Both the position numbers and the translations under genes were made by a program. Below are positions 27,177-35,717 of a DNA stretch of 64,000 nt, piece by piece. Source of the DNA: Chitinophaga fulva (lineage in GTDB: Bacteria; Bacteroidota; Bacteroidia; Chitinophagales; Chitinophagaceae); NCBI RefSeq assembly GCF_012927205.1, contig NZ_JABBGC010000001.1, forward strand, positions 2,294,810-2,358,809, given 5' to 3'. The notes under the pieces are model-generated. The model was not told the origin of the DNA. It saw nothing but the letters and a program-made list of their open reading frames with translations, and made no database searches. Within the stretch, counting starts at the first letter, position 1. Every line of letters starts with the position of its first letter.

Positions 27177-27306
27177 GAACAAAAAAACATCTTTTGTGGC
27201 TTTGCTTTCTTGCCGGGCTTTGTGTGAAACAAAAAATTGCTTAATTTCCTTTTACACTTCTCTCAATCATCTTGTATTTAATTTTTAACCATTAAATCTT
27301 TATGAG

Positions 27307-27714
27307 ATGATGAAACTTCAGTTTATCGGCTACCTGGGCCGGGATGTTGTCAGGAAAGAAGTGAACGGCAACGTGGTGCTCAATTTTCCGGTGGCCGTTA
27401 ATGAGCGTTTCCGGAACCGTGAAGGGGTACTGGAAGAACGTACCACCTGGGTGGACTGCTCCTTATGGGACCGGGAAACGATGGCAGCGCACCTGCACCA
27501 GGGAACGCTGGTGTACGTGGAAGGCGGCCCTCGGATGGAAGGGTATATTACCAAGTCCGACCAGCCCGCGGCGGCTGTAAGGCTCCGGGTGTACCACATG
27601 CAGCTGCTCAGCCGTAAGGATGACGAGAAACGCCGTCCCGCTCCGGTAGAGGTCCCGGCCGTTCCGGAACAGGAACTGGTGGAGGAACAACCCGCCGATG
27701 ATCTGCCCTTCTAA
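27307..27714 (+). CDS. ssb: Single-stranded DNA-binding protein
   Basis: 135 aa. An OB-fold domain over about 1-105 (IGYLGRDVVRKEVNGNVVLNFPVAV, ERTTWVDCSLWDRETMAAHL) is followed by a short acidic tail ending DDLPF, the partner-binding tip of bacterial SSB. Start: of two adjacent ATGs the first at 27307 is used; an ATG at 27302 meets a stop at once. It is shorter than the housekeeping SSB of many species and divergent in places (RMEGYITKSDQ), so it could be a second, specialised SSB. Confidence 0.88.
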   Translation: MMKLQFIGYLGRDVVRKEVNGNVVLNFPVAVNERFRNREGVLEERTTWVDCSLWDRETMAAHLHQGTLVYVEGGPRMEGYITKSDQPAAAVRLRVYHMQLLSRKDDEKRRPAPVEVPAVPEQELVEEQPADDLPF

Positions 27715-27737
27715 AAAAGACATGCATTCCAATATGA

Positions 27738-27766
27738 AAGCCAACCAGTTATGGTTGGCTTTTTGA
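27738..27766 (+). terminator. Terminator after ssb
   Basis: AAGCCAACC (27738-27746) pairs with GGTTGGCTT (27753-27761), followed by T residues. Confidence 0.85.
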
Positions 27767-27783
27767 CTTTCTTTGAAAAAAGA

Positions 27784-27814
27784 TTTGGTGCGAATGAAAA
27801 TAATACTATCTTTG
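27784..27814 (+). promoter_or_regulatory. Promoter of the initiator tRNA
   Basis: TTTG at 27784-27787, 19-base spacer, TATCTTTG at 27807-27814 (exact -7 box). The tRNA begins ten bases later. Confidence 0.75.
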
Positions 27815-27823
27815 CACCCTCAT

Positions 27824-27895
<72 letters not shown>

Positions 27896-27934
27896 CAAAA
27901 AAAGCGCATCAGCGCTGGTTAAGAGACCAAAAAG

Positions 27935-27958
27935 AGCCGAAGAAATTCGGCTTTTTTT
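27935..27958 (+). terminator. Terminator after the tRNA
   Basis: AGCCGAA (27935-27941) pairs with TTCGGCT (27946-27952) over GAAA, followed by a T-run. Confidence 0.88.
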
Positions 27959-28011
27959 ATTTCCGTAAGTTTGAGTTAGAGAAAAAGCAGCACAGCCTTT
28001 ATTAGATAGTC

Positions 28012-28881
28012 ATGCACAAAGCAGGTTTTGTAAACATATTCGGTAAGCCCAACGCGGGGAAAAGTACCTTGCTCAACGCCATCATCGGCGAAAAGCTCGC
28101 TATTATATCCCCTAAAGTGCAAACCACCAGGCACCGTATCACCGGTGTCATCACCGAGCCCGGTTATCAGATCGTATTCTCGGATACCCCGGGTATCATT
28201 GACCCGAAATACAAACTGCACGAGAAAATGATGGGTGCGGTAAAATCCGCCCTGGAAGATGCAGACGTGGCCCTGCTGATCATGGACGCGAAAGACTCGC
28301 TGGAAGAGAACCTCGAACTGTTCGATTCCCTGCGCCTCAAAGTACCGGCCATCCTCATCCTCAACAAAATGGACAACCTCTCCAAAGAGGATATGGACAC
28401 GCTGCTGGAGAAAGCCAAAGCATGGGGCAAAGCAAAAGTGGTGGTACCTATCTCTGCCAGGCAGAAAAAAGGTATCAAGGAACTGATGCAGGAGATAGTA
28501 GCACTGCTGCCTGAAGGCAACGCCTTCTATCCGGACGATACACTAACGGACAAGTCTACACGCTTCCTCGTGGCGGAAATGATCCGGGAGAAAATCTTCC
28601 AGCTGTTTGAGGAAGAGATCCCTTATCATACAACGGTCATCGTTACGCAGTACCAGGAAAAGGAAACACTGACGAAAATAACGGCAGAGATCATCGTTAC
28701 TCGCGAAACACAGAAAGGCATCATCCTCGGTGAGAAAGGCAAATCCATCCGTGAGTTGGGAACACTGGCCAGACAGGACATCGAGAAATTCATCGAACGC
28801 AAGGTGTTCCTCGAACTGTATGTGAAAGTACGCGGCAAATGGAGAGATAATGACCTGTACCTGAAAGAATATGGGTACTAG
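28012..28881 (+). CDS. era: GTPase Era
   Basis: 289 aa, normal length. A Ras-like GTPase that binds the 3' end of 16S rRNA and assists small-subunit assembly. G1 GKPNAGKST is at residues 11-19, the SDTPGI G3 motif near 60 and the NKMD G4 motif near 119. The C-terminal KH domain contains the IILGEKGKSIRELG RNA-binding loop. It lies 36 bases ahead of der on the same strand, so two ribosome-assembly GTPases are paired. Confidence 0.97.
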   Translation: MHKAGFVNIFGKPNAGKSTLLNAIIGEKLAIISPKVQTTRHRITGVITEPGYQIVFSDTPGIIDPKYKLHEKMMGAVKSALEDADVALLIMDAKDSLEENLELFDSLRLKVPAILILNKMDNLSKEDMDTLLEKAKAWGKAKVVVPISARQKKGIKELMQEIVALLPEGNAFYPDDTLTDKSTRFLVAEMIREKIFQLFEEEIPYHTTVIVTQYQEKETLTKITAEIIVTRETQKGIILGEKGKSIRELGTLARQDIEKFIERKVFLELYVKVRGKWRDNDLYLKEYGY

Positions 28882-28917
28882 TCAGTAATTTTAAAAAGTA
28901 GTAATCATAATAATACA

Positions 28918-30231
28918 ATGGCTGGATTTACAGTAGCTATAGTGGGCCGCCCGAATGTGGGCAAATCAACGTTGTTCAACCGTTTGCTGGAACAGCGCCG
29001 CGCCATCGTGGACGATCAGAGCGGTGTTACCCGCGACCGTCAGTACGGTATCGCAGACTGGAACGGCAAATCCTTCAACGTGATCGATACCGGTGGGTTT
29101 GTGACCAATAGCGATGATGTTTTTGAGCGGGAAATCCGCAAACAGGCAAAAGTGGCCATGGATGAGGCTAACGTGCTCATCTTCATGACAGATGTGTCGA
29201 CCGGTATCACCGATCTCGATTCTGACATGGCCAAACTGCTGCGCCGTACTTCCAAACCGGTATACCTGGTGGTTAATAAAGTAGATAACGCCCAGCGTCA
29301 GCTGGAAGCCAACGAGTTCTACAGCCTCGGCTTTGAGAGAACTTTTTTCCTCTCTTCTATGAGCGGAAGCGGCACCGGTGAACTGCTGGACGACGTGGTG
29401 TCCCATATCACGGATGAAATGGAAGATCCTAACCTGGAAGCTGATGTGCCGAAAATCGCCATCATCGGCCAGCCAAATGTGGGCAAATCCTCCCTGCTCA
29501 ATGCCCTCGTGGGTGCAGACCGTAACATCGTTTCTGATATCGCCGGTACTACCCGCGATACTATTCATACCCGGTACAATATGTACCAGAAAGACTTTAT
29601 CCTGATCGATACGGCCGGTATCCGCCGCAAACAGAAGGTGAACGAAGATCTGGAGTTCTACTCCGTGATCCGTGCCATCAAAGCGGTAGATGAGGCAGAT
29701 GTAGTGATGTTGCTGCTGGATGCTGAAAAAGGCATCACCGCACAGGACCTCAGCATCTTCAGCCTCGCTGCCCGTAAGGGTAAAGGGGTAGTGGTGCTGG
29801 TCAACAAGTGGGACCTGGTGGAAAAAAGCACCAACACGGCACGCGACTACGAAAAGGAACTGAAGAACCGCCTGGCGCCATTCTCCGATGTGCCCATCAT
29901 CTTCACTTCCGTAGTGGAAAAGCAACGTATCTTCAAAGCCATCGAAGTTGCACTGGAGGTTTATGAGAACCGCCTGCGCAGAGTACAGACTTCCCGTCTC
30001 AACGAGGTGATGCTGAAAGCGATCGAAGCTTACCACCCGCCGGTAGTGAGAGGTGTGCCCATCCGTATTAAATACGTAACGCAACTGCCTACGCACACAC
30101 CAGCGTTTGCCTTCTTCTGTAACCTGCCCGATGATGTGAAGACCCCGTACAGGAACTACCTGGAAAACCAGCTCCGTACCAACTTCAACTTCAGCGGTGT
30201 GCCAGTGAGGATCTTTTTCCGGAAAAAATAA
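28918..30231 (+). CDS. der: GTPase Der (EngA)
   Basis: 437 aa with two tandem GTPase domains: G1 motifs GRPNVGKST at 9-17 and GQPNVGKSS at about 184-192, G4 motifs NKVD and NKWD, and a C-terminal KH-like domain (PIRIKYVTQLPTHTPAFAFF). Acts in 50S ribosome assembly. Follows era closely and probably shares its transcript. Confidence 0.97.
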   Translation: MAGFTVAIVGRPNVGKSTLFNRLLEQRRAIVDDQSGVTRDRQYGIADWNGKSFNVIDTGGFVTNSDDVFEREIRKQAKVAMDEANVLIFMTDVSTGITDLDSDMAKLLRRTSKPVYLVVNKVDNAQRQLEANEFYSLGFERTFFLSSMSGSGTGELLDDVVSHITDEMEDPNLEADVPKIAIIGQPNVGKSSLLNALVGADRNIVSDIAGTTRDTIHTRYNMYQKDFILIDTAGIRRKQKVNEDLEFYSVIRAIKAVDEADVVMLLLDAEKGITAQDLSIFSLAARKGKGVVVLVNKWDLVEKSTNTARDYEKELKNRLAPFSDVPIIFTSVVEKQRIFKAIEVALEVYENRLRRVQTSRLNEVMLKAIEAYHPPVVRGVPIRIKYVTQLPTHTPAFAFFCNLPDDVKTPYRNYLENQLRTNFNFSGVPVRIFFRKK

Positions 30232-30256
30232 CCGTAAAAAAAGGGAATGAATTGAT

Positions 30257-30286
30257 TTTGTATTCTGAAATTATTCAATACCTTTG
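30257..30286 (+). promoter_or_regulatory. Promoter of the low-complexity lipoprotein gene
   Basis: TTTG at 30257-30260, 18-base spacer, TACCTTTG at 30279-30286 (exact -7 box). Confidence 0.78.
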
Positions 30287-30318
30287 CGGCGGTTTTAAAA
30301 AAATAAAACAAACTGAAA

Positions 30319-30552
30319 ATGAAAAAAGTATTTGTATTTGCAATCGCAGCTGGTATGTTCTTCGTAGCTTGTAACGGTGGTAGCACTCCTGCTGCTGACT
30401 CTACTGCTACAACTGTAGACACTATGAACGCTGCTCCTGTTGCTCCAGCTGCAACTGATTCTGCTGCTGTAGTAGCTCCTGCTGCTGACTCTGCTGCTGC
30501 TCAAAAAGCTCCTGCTGCTGATTCTGCTGCTGCTGCAACTCCTGCTAAGTAA
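30319..30552 (+). CDS. Small Ala/Pro/Asp/Ser-rich lipoprotein
   Basis: 77 aa. Signal peptide with lipobox (FFVAC, Cys18 or so), then a mature part of almost only A, P, D, S, T and V with repeated APAADSAAA units. Ala is encoded nearly always by GCT, far more uniformly than in neighbours, as in very highly expressed genes or after repeat expansion. It has its own strong promoter and a perfect palindromic terminator, so it is an independent, probably abundant transcript. Similar small Ala-rich lipoproteins occur in Chitinophagaceae; no function is known to me. A structural or spacer role at the envelope is a guess. Confidence 0.8.
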   Translation: MKKVFVFAIAAGMFFVACNGGSTPAADSTATTVDTMNAAPVAPAATDSAAVVAPAADSAAAQKAPAADSAAAATPAK

Positions 30553-30591
30553 GCGAATATTATTGCTAATAATATCAATTCTTGCAAGAAT

Positions 30592-30625
30592 AAAAAAGCC
30601 GATCGCATATGCGATCGGCTTTTTT
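30592..30625. terminator. Perfect palindromic terminator after the lipoprotein
   Basis: AAAAAAGCCGATCGCATA and its exact reverse complement lie side by side (30592-30625); the A and T runs make it work on either strand. Confidence 0.93.
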
Positions 30626-30720
30626 ATTTAGATATTTTTTTATTTGATTATTTCATCATTTCTTTTGATCGCTACAATCCCAATAGCTAAATGAAAAAAT
30701 AGCTAAATGAATAAATGATT

Positions 30721-31599
30721 TTATTCTTCGAGCAGAGAGGCGAGGTTGCTTAATTCATCCTGGCGGTAGGCATCTTTATCATCCCGGAAACATTTCGCCA
30801 GCTCTTCCAGCAGGAACTGGATGATGCGTTTGTTGGACTGCGGTTTGAAATAAGAGGGTACGGATGGTACGGAAACCCTTTTCAGGTAAGTATCTACATC
30901 CTGTTGGGTATAGATTTGGCCCTGAATGGGGTCAATGAAGAACAGGATGCGCTGGTCGTCCGGGTCTACGGGTTCATCAAAATCGATGAACGTATCAAAA
31001 TAAGCAAGGATAAACTGCCGGGGGATATTGACCGCATATACCGGCAGGTCCAGCATAGCACACAGGCTTTGATAGATGATGCCGTTGGTAACGGGATTTC
31101 CTTTTTTGGATTCTATCACCTGGTTGATAAAAAACTGGTTTTTCCGCTGATAGGACACTTCTTCCCCTTTCAGTCCGAAGTAATTATAGATCATGCTGTT
31201 GAGCACATTGATCTTCTCCAGCGGTGTCAGGTAGTTATTCAGCTCCAGCCAGATATTGCGTTTAATACGTTCTATTTCGTTAAGCACCTGGGAAGGCACC
31301 AGGTCGGGGAACTGGTAACGGGCCACCAGGATAGCGCCCTGCATGAGGTCCTGCAGCTCCGACAAACTCCATGCACGCAAGGCCGCCTGCAGGTCTTGAT
31401 AATGGACCCGGTGGATCAGCAGTTCTATCCTTTCCTGTATGGACTCATCCACGGTATTCTCCCATAAATTCTCCAGGTTGGGAATGATATCCTTGCCGTA
31501 CAGCAGAATTTTGCTGGCAACGGTGTCGAATACTTCCTGGTCCGGATCATCCAGCAGGTGGAACAATGCATTTATTTCCTTGTTTTCGTGCATACGCAA
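30721..31599 (-). CDS. SirB1-like transglutaminase-core protein
   Basis: 292 aa, cytoplasmic. The segment PLEKINVLNSMIYNYFGLKGEEVSYQRKNQFFINQVIESKKGNPVT..GIIYQSLCAMLDLPVYAVNIPRQFIL is typical of the transglutaminase-like SirB1 N-terminal family (Transglut_core2), with the family Cys in LCAMLDL and a helical N-terminal part of HEAT-like appearance. The enzymatic activity of this family is unproven. It follows topA by 21 bases on the same strand and is likely co-transcribed. Confidence 0.8.
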   Translation of the reverse strand: MRMHENKEINALFHLLDDPDQEVFDTVASKILLYGKDIIPNLENLWENTVDESIQERIELLIHRVHYQDLQAALRAWSLSELQDLMQGAILVARYQFPDLVPSQVLNEIERIKRNIWLELNNYLTPLEKINVLNSMIYNYFGLKGEEVSYQRKNQFFINQVIESKKGNPVTNGIIYQSLCAMLDLPVYAVNIPRQFILAYFDTFIDFDEPVDPDDQRILFFIDPIQGQIYTQQDVDTYLKRVSVPSVPSYFKPQSNKRIIQFLLEELAKCFRDDKDAYRQDELSNLASLLEE

Positions 31600-31620
31600 T
31601 GTAATATGCCCGGTTACGGG

Positions 31621-33975
31621 TTATTCAGCTTTTTTCTTCCGCGGCGGCGCTTTTTTCTTAGGCGGATTGGCTTTGGCATCTTCGATGATGGCTTTGGCTT
31701 CTTCCACGGTCAGGTCCGCAGCGGTGTCAATTTTCTCTTTCGGTATCTTGAAGTTCTTCAGGCCCTGTTTGATATAGGGGCCATAAGGACCTTTCAGTAT
31801 CTGGATTTTTTCCTTCTCAAAGACTTTGATGGTCCGTTCGTCTTTGGCAGCTCTTTTTTCCACGATGAGCGGTGCTACCTCGTCCAGTTCCACGGTGTAT
31901 GGGTCCATTTCCTTTTTGAGGGAGTAGAACTTCTTGTCGTGTTGTGCATATGGACCGAAGCGGCCGATGTTGACGATCACGTCTGAATCTTCAAACTGTC
32001 CGAGGTTGCGGGGCAGCCGGAACAGTTCCATCGCGTCTTCCAGGGAGATGGTTTCGATGCTCTGGGTAGCTTTCAGTTTGGCGAAGCGGGGTTTTTCCTC
32101 ATCTTCCACCTTACCGATCTGGATCATCGGGCCATAGCGTCCCATACGGGCCACGATAGGCTTGCCGGTAGATTCCTCGATGCCCAGCTGGCGTTCGCCT
32201 TTTACACGTTCAGCGTTTTCCAGGGTGTTTTCCACATCTTTATGGAAAGGGCTGTAAAACTCTTTCAGCATTTTATTCCACACCTTCTTGCCGTTGGCGA
32301 TTTCATCGAACTCTTCTTCAATTTTAGCGGTGAAACCGTAGTCCATCACGGAATTGAAGTACTGGTTGAGGAAGTCGGTCACGATCATGCCGAGATCGGT
32401 AGGGAACAGTTTGGATTTTTCGGCACCAGTGTTTTCGCTTTCTGTCTGTTGACTGATTTGATCAGCTTTCAGCAACAGTATGCGGAATTCCCTTTTAATG
32501 CCTTCTTTGTCCCTTTTTTCCACATATCCTCTTTTCTGGATGGTGGTGATGGTGGGCGCGTAGGTAGACGGGCGGCCGATACCCAGTTCCTCCAGCTTTT
32601 TTACGAGGCTGGCCTCAGTATAGCGGGGCGCAGGGCGGGAGAATCTTTCGGTGGCCTTCATTTCTCTGAGGTCCAGCGTTTGTTTCACGGCCAGTGGTGG
32701 CAGTGACCCTTCCTGTGCATCGTCTTCGTTGAGATCTTCATCGTCATGGCTTTCCATGTATACTTTCAGGAAGCCGTCAAATTTCAATACTTCACCGCTG
32801 GCAGTCAGCTCTTCTTTGTTGGTGGAGATATTGATTTTAGCGATGGTTTTTTCCAGTTCAGCGTCAGCCATTTGGCTGGCGATGGTACGTTTCCAGATCA
32901 GTTCATACAGTTTGCGGGTGTCGCTGTCGTCTACGGTGGAGTTTTCCATGTAGGTAGGGCGGATCGCTTCGTGCGCTTCCTGGGCGGATTCGTTTTTGTT
33001 TTTGAATTTGCGGAACTGATGGTAGCGGTCGCCAAAGCTGGTTTTGATCGCTTTTTCGATTTCCGTTATCGCTGTATCAGACAGATTCACGGAGTCAGTA
33101 CGCATGTAGGTGATAAAACCGCTTTCATACAGCTTCTGGGCCAGCAGCATGGTTTTAGACACGCTGTATCCCAGTTTGCGGCTGGCTTCCTGTTGAAGGG
33201 TGGAAGTGGTGAAAGGGGCGGCAGGTGATTTTTTGCCGGGTTTTACCTGTATATCTTTAACGGAATAGACAGCTGCTACGCATTCTTTGAGGAATTTCTC
33301 CGCATCTTCCGCTGTTTTAAATTTATTGGGGCCTTCGGCCTTAAAGGAGATGTTTTTGCCGTTGATGTCTTTGCCAGTGAACCATGCCTCTACCTTAAAG
33401 GTGCTAACGGCGGTGAAACCGTTGATTTCCCGCTCTCTTTCCACGATCAGGCGTACTGCTACAGACTGCACACGGCCGGCAGAAAGGGAGTTACGCATGC
33501 TCATTTTACGCCATAACACGGGAGAAAGCTCAAAACCCACGATCCTGTCGAGGATACGGCGGGCCTGTTGTGCATTTACCCGGTCCATGTCCAGCTTGCG
33601 CGGGTGCTGTACTGCGTTTTCGATGGCCGGTTTGGTGATCTCGTGGAATACGATACGTTTGGTTTCCTTTGGATCGAGGCCCAGTACCTCGCACAAATGC
33701 CACGAAATGGCTTCCCCCTCACGGTCCTCATCCGTTGCCAGCCAAACCTCATCGGTTTCCTTCGCCAGCTTCTTGAGGTCCTTTACCACCTTTTCTTTAT
33801 CTTCCGGGATTACATACTTCGGCTTGAAGTTATTTTCGATGTCTATTCCCATGTCGTCCTTCTCCAGGTCACGGATGTGCCCGAAGCAGGATTTGACTTC
33901 AAAGTCCTTGCCCAGAATTTTTTCAATGGTCTTGGCCTTTGCCGGGGACTCTACTATAACTAAATTTTTTGCCAT
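31621..33975 (-). CDS. topA: DNA topoisomerase I
   Basis: 784 aa, type IA. Relaxes negative supercoils through a 5'-phosphotyrosine. TOPRIM at the N-terminus (LVIVESPAKAKTIEKILG, TDEDREGEAI); the active-site Tyr is in ITYMRTDS (Tyr290). The C-terminal part carries topoisomerase C-repeat blocks (RMGRYGPMIQIG, IGRFGPYAQHD, KGPYGPYIKQG) instead of Cys4 zinc fingers and ends in a Lys/Pro tail. The start at 33975 is the only ATG giving the full TOPRIM domain. Confidence 0.97.
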   Translation of the reverse strand: MAKNLVIVESPAKAKTIEKILGKDFEVKSCFGHIRDLEKDDMGIDIENNFKPKYVIPEDKEKVVKDLKKLAKETDEVWLATDEDREGEAISWHLCEVLGLDPKETKRIVFHEITKPAIENAVQHPRKLDMDRVNAQQARRILDRIVGFELSPVLWRKMSMRNSLSAGRVQSVAVRLIVEREREINGFTAVSTFKVEAWFTGKDINGKNISFKAEGPNKFKTAEDAEKFLKECVAAVYSVKDIQVKPGKKSPAAPFTTSTLQQEASRKLGYSVSKTMLLAQKLYESGFITYMRTDSVNLSDTAITEIEKAIKTSFGDRYHQFRKFKNKNESAQEAHEAIRPTYMENSTVDDSDTRKLYELIWKRTIASQMADAELEKTIAKINISTNKEELTASGEVLKFDGFLKVYMESHDDEDLNEDDAQEGSLPPLAVKQTLDLREMKATERFSRPAPRYTEASLVKKLEELGIGRPSTYAPTITTIQKRGYVEKRDKEGIKREFRILLLKADQISQQTESENTGAEKSKLFPTDLGMIVTDFLNQYFNSVMDYGFTAKIEEEFDEIANGKKVWNKMLKEFYSPFHKDVENTLENAERVKGERQLGIEESTGKPIVARMGRYGPMIQIGKVEDEEKPRFAKLKATQSIETISLEDAMELFRLPRNLGQFEDSDVIVNIGRFGPYAQHDKKFYSLKKEMDPYTVELDEVAPLIVEKRAAKDERTIKVFEKEKIQILKGPYGPYIKQGLKNFKIPKEKIDTAADLTVEEAKAIIEDAKANPPKKKAPPRKKKAE

Positions 33976-34088
33976 GTATGCTTCTTTAATATGCTGCTAA
34001 ATACGTAAAAAATCGTAAAATAAATACTAATAGAATTTTGCAATTATATAAAAGGTCCTTCAAAATAAAAAATAAGGGCCCTTGGTAA

Positions 34089-34311
34089 AATTACGAATTA
34101 CCGGTTACCAATGACGAATTACGGATGGTGAATTACGAATGAGGGCGGTTTTGTCCTTATTATTATATAGAAATCTCCCCCATTTAAACTTTTTCATATA
34201 ACTAATTGATTTAATTTGACCGAAAGGCTCATTAATAACCATCCGTTCCAGAACATCTTAATTTGTAATTGTCACCGGTAATTTGCTATTCATAACCCGT
34301 AATTCGTATTT
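34089..34311. repeat. Imperfect inverted pair of AATTACGAATT-type repeats in the topA/DUF2520 gap
   Basis: 34089-34140 is built of AATTACGAATT units. Its reverse complement resembles 34260-34311 (…CACCGGTAATT…CCGTAATTCGTATT) along about 50 bases with scattered mismatches. A further unit, GGTAATTCGTAATTACA, is at 35158-35174. The 343-base gap between the divergent genes contains these and AT-rich sequence but no gene and no exact -7 box. Confidence 0.6.
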
Positions 34312-34318
34312 TTAGTTT

Positions 34319-35083
34319 ATGGATATAGTAATCATTGGTACCGGAAATGTGGCCCATTGCTTCGGACAGTTGTTAAAACTGCATGGCCACCAGGTCAAGC
34401 AGGTGGTAGGTCGCAATCCTGAACATGTCAGGGAGCTGTCGGAGATGCTGAACTCCACTTTTACCACTGACCTGATGGATATTAATATGGACGCAGACGT
34501 ATACCTGCTGGCGGTCAGCGATGCGGCCATCCCGGAACTGAATGATCAGCTCCGCCTGGGCAAGCGGATCGTGGCGCATACTGCCGGCGCTGTGCCTCTG
34601 AGCGCTATCTCCCGGATATCGATCAACACCGGGGTGCTGTACCCGCTGCAGTCTATCCGTAAAGAGCTCAAAAACTACCCGCCCATACCCATTATGCTGG
34701 AAGCGGGCAATGACGAGGTGCTGAAACGCCTCCAGGCCGTTGCCGGCAGCATCGCCTCCCGCATCACCATCGCCGATTCGGACCAGCGCCTGAAGTACCA
34801 CTTCACCGCAGTGCTGTGCAATAACTTCACCAACCACCTCTTTGCCGAAGCGAAAGCTTTTTGTGACCGGGAACAGCTGGATTTCTCCCTGCTGCAACCT
34901 ATTATTAAGGAGACCTTCGACCGGCTCGAGAGACATGCCCCGGAAACAGTGCAGACAGGTCCGGCGCTCCGTAACGATGAAACGACCATGGCGCTGCACC
35001 GTACCCTGCTGGCCGGCAACGAACAGCTGAAACGGGTATACGAAGTCATGAGTGAAGCCATCTACCAGCTGCATAAAAAATAA
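34319..35083 (+). CDS. Rossmann-like and DUF2520 domain protein
   Basis: 254 aa. The N-terminal Rossmann-like dinucleotide motif IIGTGNVAHCFG begins at residue 4. The C-terminal helical DUF2520 domain contains LKYHFTAVLCNNFTNHL and the TGPALRNDETTM-type segment, with PLQSIRK between them. It resembles ProC/ketopantoate-reductase-like proteins, and an NAD(P)-dependent reductase role is usually assumed without proof. It heads a co-directional run with the kdsC-like, UbiA and maf genes, an arrangement common in Bacteroidota. Confidence 0.85.
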   Translation: MDIVIIGTGNVAHCFGQLLKLHGHQVKQVVGRNPEHVRELSEMLNSTFTTDLMDINMDADVYLLAVSDAAIPELNDQLRLGKRIVAHTAGAVPLSAISRISINTGVLYPLQSIRKELKNYPPIPIMLEAGNDEVLKRLQAVAGSIASRITIADSDQRLKYHFTAVLCNNFTNHLFAEAKAFCDREQLDFSLLQPIIKETFDRLERHAPETVQTGPALRNDETTMALHRTLLAGNEQLKRVYEVMSEAIYQLHKK

Positions 35084-35182
35084 CAATGACAACAATGTCA
35101 AACGTGCCTGGTATGGTATGTTGAAATAATTAAATGTAATTCCGGGCAACCTAAATTGGTAATTCGTAATTACATTTGTCAG

Positions 35183-35704
35183 ATGAACGTACTAGCTTTA
35201 TTCAAGCCCATTACCACATTCGTACTGGATGTGGACGGGGTACTGACGGATGGCACACTGCAATTAATGCCCGGCGGGGAAATGTCACGCAAAATGAACA
35301 TCAAAGACGGTTACGCCTTACAACTGGCCGTGAAAAAGGGATACCGGGTGGTCATCATCTCCGGCGGAAAATCGGAGAGTGTGGTCAGCAGGCTGCAAGG
35401 CCTGGGTATCACCGATATCTACACCGGCATACACGATAAAAAAGAAAAACTCCAGGATTATGTGTTTGAACATGACCTCTCCTGGGAACAAATACTGTAC
35501 ATGGGCGACGACATCCCTGACTATCAGGTGATGCAACTGGTAGCCCTGCCTACCTGTCCTGCTGACGCGGCCAGCGAGATCAAAAGCATCTCCCGGTATA
35601 TATCCCCGGTTGCAGGCGGACAAGGTTGTGTGCGGGAAGTAATAGAAAAAGTCCTGAAGCTCAACAATCACTGGCTGATGGACGAAGGCATTGCATCGAA
35701 ATAA
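35183..35704 (+). CDS. KdsC-like HAD phosphatase (3-deoxy-D-manno-octulosonate 8-phosphate phosphatase type)
   Basis: 173 aa from ATG 35183; the longer TTG start at 35156 would translate an intergenic repeat and is rejected. HAD class C0 without cap: DVDGVLTDG with nucleophile Asp16 and acid/base Asp18, ISGGKSESV as motif II, and GDDIPDYQVM as motif IV. The closest known role is removal of phosphate from KDO-8-P for lipopolysaccharide core; no kdsA/kdsB is adjacent, so substrate remains inferred. Overlaps the potential upstream start of the next gene but not its likely ATG. Confidence 0.88.
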   Translation: MNVLALFKPITTFVLDVDGVLTDGTLQLMPGGEMSRKMNIKDGYALQLAVKKGYRVVIISGGKSESVVSRLQGLGITDIYTGIHDKKEKLQDYVFEHDLSWEQILYMGDDIPDYQVMQLVALPTCPADAASEIKSISRYISPVAGGQGCVREVIEKVLKLNNHWLMDEGIASK

Positions 35705-35717
35705 TAAACAGAACACT

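Noticed and set aside
35156-35182. TTG start extending the kdsC-like gene by nine codons
   Set aside because: The extension translates an intergenic AATTCGTAATTA repeat; the ATG at 35183 gives the normal N-terminus.
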